From assembly GCA_028727105.1 (NCBI GenBank), contig JAQYOU010000097.1, forward strand, positions 1-44,255: DNA of 44,255 bases, written 5' to 3'. Numbering within the stretch: position 1 is the stretch's first letter; the number at the start of each line of letters is the position of its first letter. The translations under genes were made by a program, and so were the position numbers. This DNA comes from a bacterium. GTDB taxonomy: Bacteria > Bacillota > Clostridia > Lachnospirales > Lachnospiraceae. The notes under the pieces are model-generated. The model did not search any database and was not told the DNA's origin. It saw only the letters and a list, made by a program, of their open reading frames with translations. This document shows positions 43,159 to 44,255 of this stretch, in pieces.

Positions 43159-44255
43159 ATCAATTCACCGCATATGACTGGTTTTCTATTATTTTCACTG
43201 CCCTGTGCTGGGCGGTCCTGATCGGTTTTCATTTCAGGCGAACCTGGGGATTGGAGCACGGTGTCGGCATGTCTGACGCAGACCGGCTGTTCGGCGGTGA
43301 CGGGTACGATCTGAATACGCAGATTTATCTTTCATCTCTGATCGTGCCGTGCCTGTTTTTCCTTTTATGCATCCTGATGGTGATCCGGTATTCTCTGGTG
43401 GAAGGACTGCGCCTGTTCTTTCTGTGTGCCTTTTGTTATATACTGCTCATCAGCGCACTGTACACCGTTCTGCTTGTGTTGCTGCCGCTCCTGCGCCGTC
43501 ATTTCAGTGCCAGATCCTGCGCCACGCTATGGCTGCTCCCGGTTTTTTCCAGTTCTTATGTACTCGTCTACGCACCCGGTACTGACACTGCACTGCTTTT
43601 ATTACTTCAGCGTATTCCAAATGCCGCGATCTATGTGCTGACCTTCCTGTGGGCGCTTGGATTTGTAATCCTGTTCGGCGGCGCGGTCCTCTCACATATT
43701 CGCCTGTACCGTCAGATCTTACGTACCGCAGAGCCGGAAACGGATGAATCTGTGCTTGCAATCTGGCAGGAGGAACAGAAAACCCTTGGCTTTGTTACCC
43801 CCGTACGGCTTGTGCACACACCTGCTGCCCATGCACCGTTTTCTATCGGACACACAAAAAAGACACGTATGTGTGTATTACCCATACGTGCCTATAACGA
43901 GCGCGAGCTGCGCATGATTTTTCGCCATGAGCTGCATCATCTGCGCCGCCGCGATACAGACTCCAAGCTATTTTTTGCCTTTTGCGCTTCCCTTTACTGG
44001 TTTGATCCGCTCATCTGGATGGCGCTCAGGCAGGCGGCAAATGATCTGGAATTATCCTGTGACGAGATCGTCCTGGAAGATGCGGATGACGACACCCGCA
44101 CCTTTTACGCAAAGCTACTGCTTGATACAGCCGGTGAACATCGCGGCTTTACGACCTGTCTGTCTGCCCGCGCCTCTTCTCTGCGCTACCGGTTGACCCG
44201 TGTCCTTCATCCGAAGAAAACTTCTGAAGGAACGCTCATGCTCACCTGTTTTATG
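43155..44255 (+). CDS. BlaR1/MecR1-like M56 membrane metallopeptidase (3' end cut off)
   Basis: 367 codons are visible and the frame is open at the window end. Four or so membrane helices in the first about 190 residues, a cytoplasmic loop, then the zinc protease motif HELHH (H258, E259, H262) and DLELSCDE (E299 as likely third ligand). It is translationally coupled to the repressor. In BlaR1 a C-terminal sensor domain detects beta-lactams; that part is beyond the window, so the signal is unknown. ATG 43155 has GGGGG upstream in the repressor gene. Confidence 0.9.
   Translation, partial: MNQFTAYDWFSIIFTALCWAVLIGFHFRRTWGLEHGVGMSDADRLFGGDGYDLNTQIYLSSLIVPCLFFLLCILMVIRYSLVEGLRLFFLCAFCYILLISALYTVLLVLLPLLRRHFSARSCATLWLLPVFSSSYVLVYAPGTDTALLLLLQRIPNAAIYVLTFLWALGFVILFGGAVLSHIRLYRQILRTAEPETDESVLAIWQEEQKTLGFVTPVRLVHTPAAHAPFSIGHTKKTRMCVLPIRAYNERELRMIFRHELHHLRRRDTDSKLFFAFCASLYWFDPLIWMALRQAANDLELSCDEIVLEDADDDTRTFYAKLLLDTAGEHRGFTTCLSARASSLRYRLTRVLHPKKTSEGTLMLTCFM

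Overview
The window looks like a chromosomal piece of an anaerobic, low-to-mid-GC Firmicute, most probably a Lachnospiraceae-type Clostridium. Supporting signs are strong AGGAGG-type ribosome binding sites, short intergenic gaps, intrinsic terminators, TTGACA/TATAAT-like promoters and the gene families present: Lachnospiraceae-style two-component system, Lar nickel-cofactor genes, Mbeg1-like hydrolase, cytoplasmic GH13 amylase and a BlaI/M56 pair. No rRNA, tRNA, CRISPR array, phage or transposase gene was seen. Most genes lie on the minus strand.

Layout. (1) 1-9 kb: the 5' end of a KtrB/TrkH potassium channel; an oleate hydratase with an unusual N-terminal membrane-anchor-like extension; its probable TetR regulator, with a dyad at the hydratase promoter; an ORC/Cdc6-like AAA ATPase; then a flavin reductase, hypA, alpha-amylase and DHH phosphoesterase series, and an internally deleted Rpn-type nuclease. 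(2) 9-14 kb: a decayed GH115-like gene, a TauE/SafE exporter, the RsmF-type rRNA methyltransferase, a multi-hairpin non-coding stretch, and an Lrp regulator whose leader carries a terminator. (3) 14-25 kb: a two-component system with a large sensor, an amidohydrolase, phosphate acetyltransferase (pta) bordered by large palindromic elements, a lipoprotein related to trigger factor, larC and larB, and a chemotaxis receptor. (4) 25-37 kb: larE, a ten-gene Mrp/Mbh-like cation/proton antiporter operon with four NuoL/M/N-type subunits, and a stand-alone rsmH. (5) 37-44 kb: an aldose-epimerase-like gene with a tandem hairpin repeat at its stop codon; plus-strand SulP transporter, Mbeg1-like hydrolase and siroheme sulfite/nitrite reductase; and a BlaI/BlaR1-like pair running off the window.

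How the genes fit together. LarB, LarC and LarE build the nickel-pincer nucleotide cofactor, and HypA is a nickel chaperone, so nickel enzymology is a theme, although no lactate racemase (LarA) is present here. SulP import, siroheme reductase and the TauE exporter together suggest oxyanion (sulfate/sulfite) handling. Pta points to acetate/ATP fermentation, and the antiporter operon to sodium/proton bioenergetics.

The most notable items are the four-antiporter Mrp-like operon without a catalytic module, the 204-bp MITE-like inverted repeat with flanking direct repeats inside the pta leader, the anchored oleate hydratase, and several unassigned structured intergenic elements.
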